In this document: positions 44,154-44,646 of the stretch, in pieces | Position numbering within the stretch: position 1 is the stretch's first letter | Layout of the letters: the number at the start of each line of letters is the position of its first letter | From: Deltaproteobacteria bacterium | GTDB taxonomy: Bacteria; Desulfobacterota; Dissulfuribacteria; Dissulfuribacterales; QOAL01 | Reading direction: 5' to 3' | NCBI GenBank assembly: GCA_026995935.1 | Contig: JALWNK010000039.1 | Coordinates: 1-44,646 of the forward strand | Length of the DNA: 44,646 nt | Made by a program: the position numbers and the translations under genes | Notes under the pieces: model-generated | Databases searched by the model: none | What the model was told of the DNA's origin: nothing | Seen by the model: only the letters and a program-made list of their open reading frames with translations

Positions 44154-44238
44154 GGAGAGGTTCCCGAGTGGCCAAAGGGGACAGACTGTAAATCTGTTGG
44201 CGAAGCCTTCGGAGGTTCGAATCCTCCCCTCTCCACCA
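44154..44238 (+). tRNA. tyrU-like: tRNA-Tyr (GTA)
   Basis: 85 nt with encoded CCA. Acceptor GGAGAGG/CCTCTCC; anticodon stem ACAGA/TCTGT with loop CTGTAAA, anticodon GUA. A long variable arm is present, as in class II bacterial tRNA-Tyr. Confidence 0.97.
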
Positions 44239-44303
44239 CTTGTTGACTGATCCCCTTGAATGGATCAAGGGTTAAGATATTAAGTTAAATAAAATAAGGG
44301 AAT

Positions 44304-44380
44304 GCGGGAATAGCTCAATTGGCTAGAGCATCAGCCTTCCAAGCTGAGGGTTGCGGGTTCGAGTCCCGTTTCCCGCTCCA
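44304..44380 (+). tRNA. glyT-like: tRNA-Gly (TCC)
   Basis: 77 nt with encoded CCA. Acceptor GCGGGAA/TTCCCGC; anticodon stem TCAGC/GCTGA with loop CTTCCAA, anticodon UCC for GGA/GGG. Confidence 0.97.
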
Positions 44381-44385
44381 TCGCT

Positions 44386-44461
<76 letters not shown>

Positions 44462-44524
44462 TTGGGGAATTAATTAGTCTAGGCCAAATATTCCAAAAAT
44501 TTATACCTTAGGAGCAATCAGGTC

Positions 44525-44646
44525 ATGAGCAAGCAGAAATTTGAGCGCAAGAAGCCGCATGTAAACGTGGGGACTATAGGTCACATAGACCATGGTAAGA
44601 CGACTTTGACGGCAGCCATAACCAGGGTATTGGCCCAGAAGGGCTG
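44525..44646 (+). CDS. tuf: Elongation factor Tu (3' end outside the window)
   Basis: Only the first 40 codons are present. The sequence reads [19 protein letters not shown], then the GTP-binding P-loop 'GHIDHGKT' at 19-26 (Ile where Val is more usual) and '[14 protein letters not shown]'. AGGAG at 44510-44514 precedes the ATG. EF-Tu delivers aminoacyl-tRNA to the ribosome. The four upstream tRNA genes on the same strand make a tRNA-tuf operon. Confidence 0.96.
   Translation, partial: MSKQKFERKKPHVNVGTIGHIDHGKTTLTAAITRVLAQKG

Overview
The window reads as a core chromosomal segment of a Gram-negative, sulfur-metabolising bacterium, most likely a sulfate reducer or sulfur disproportionator of the Desulfobacterota (old Deltaproteobacteria). 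The main evidence is the complete sat-aprB-aprA-qmoA-qmoB-qmoC set at 35.1-44.0 kb. An LPS assembly block (kdsA, kdsC, lptC, lptA, lptB) and rpoN point the same way. No species call is possible from sequence reading alone. No CRISPR array, insertion sequence, phage gene or rRNA was seen.

Layout. (1) 0-4.3 kb is the most accessory-looking part. It holds the 3' end of a beta-repeat protein, a large exported protein with two DUF1566 (Lcl) domains and an IPTL-CTERM-like tail, and a secreted protein with an MCGCP motif, separated by long intergenic stretches with inverted repeats. (2) 4.3-7.1 kb: a DUF389 membrane protein and an HDOD protein on the minus strand, divergent from an HPP-family membrane protein. 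(3) 7.2-14.2 kb: a sugar-kinase-like phosphotransferase, a 1215-residue AsmA-like protein, an AI-2E family transporter, and the cobalamin genes cobO and cobH. (4) 14.4-16.2 kb: phenylacetate-CoA ligase with a double-ACT protein. (5) 16.3-25.6 kb: a compact run pyrG-kdsA-kdsC-lptC-lptA-lptB-rpoN-hpf-ptsN-rapZ-EIIA(Man)-rimI, linking LPS export, sigma-54 and PTS-type regulation. (6) 25.6-34.9 kb: lower glycolysis/gluconeogenesis. A classical gapA is joined to a 1427-residue dikinase-like protein, followed by a divergent second GAPDH, pgk, tpiA, secG and tRNA-Leu(GAG). (7) 34.9-44.0 kb: the sulfate activation and reduction block. Sat makes APS, AprBA reduces it to sulfite, and the membrane complex QmoABC delivers quinol electrons. 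(8) 44.06 kb to the end: tRNA-Thr, -Tyr, -Gly and -Thr leading into tuf, the same order and anticodons as the E. coli thrU-tyrU-glyT-thrT-tufB operon.

Most interesting items. First, the long dikinase-like protein: it has the ATP-grasp and phosphohistidine modules of pyruvate phosphate dikinase but no PEP/pyruvate barrel. In its place is about 930 residues of uncharacterised helical sequence, and it sits 3 nt behind gapA. Second, the neighbouring GAPDH paralogue has lost the aspartate that normally sets NAD preference. Third, the sulfate reduction block carries clear cis elements: a near-consensus promoter with a 7-4-7 palindrome before sat, a terminator-like hairpin inside the block between aprA and qmoA, and a 12-bp palindrome before qmoA.
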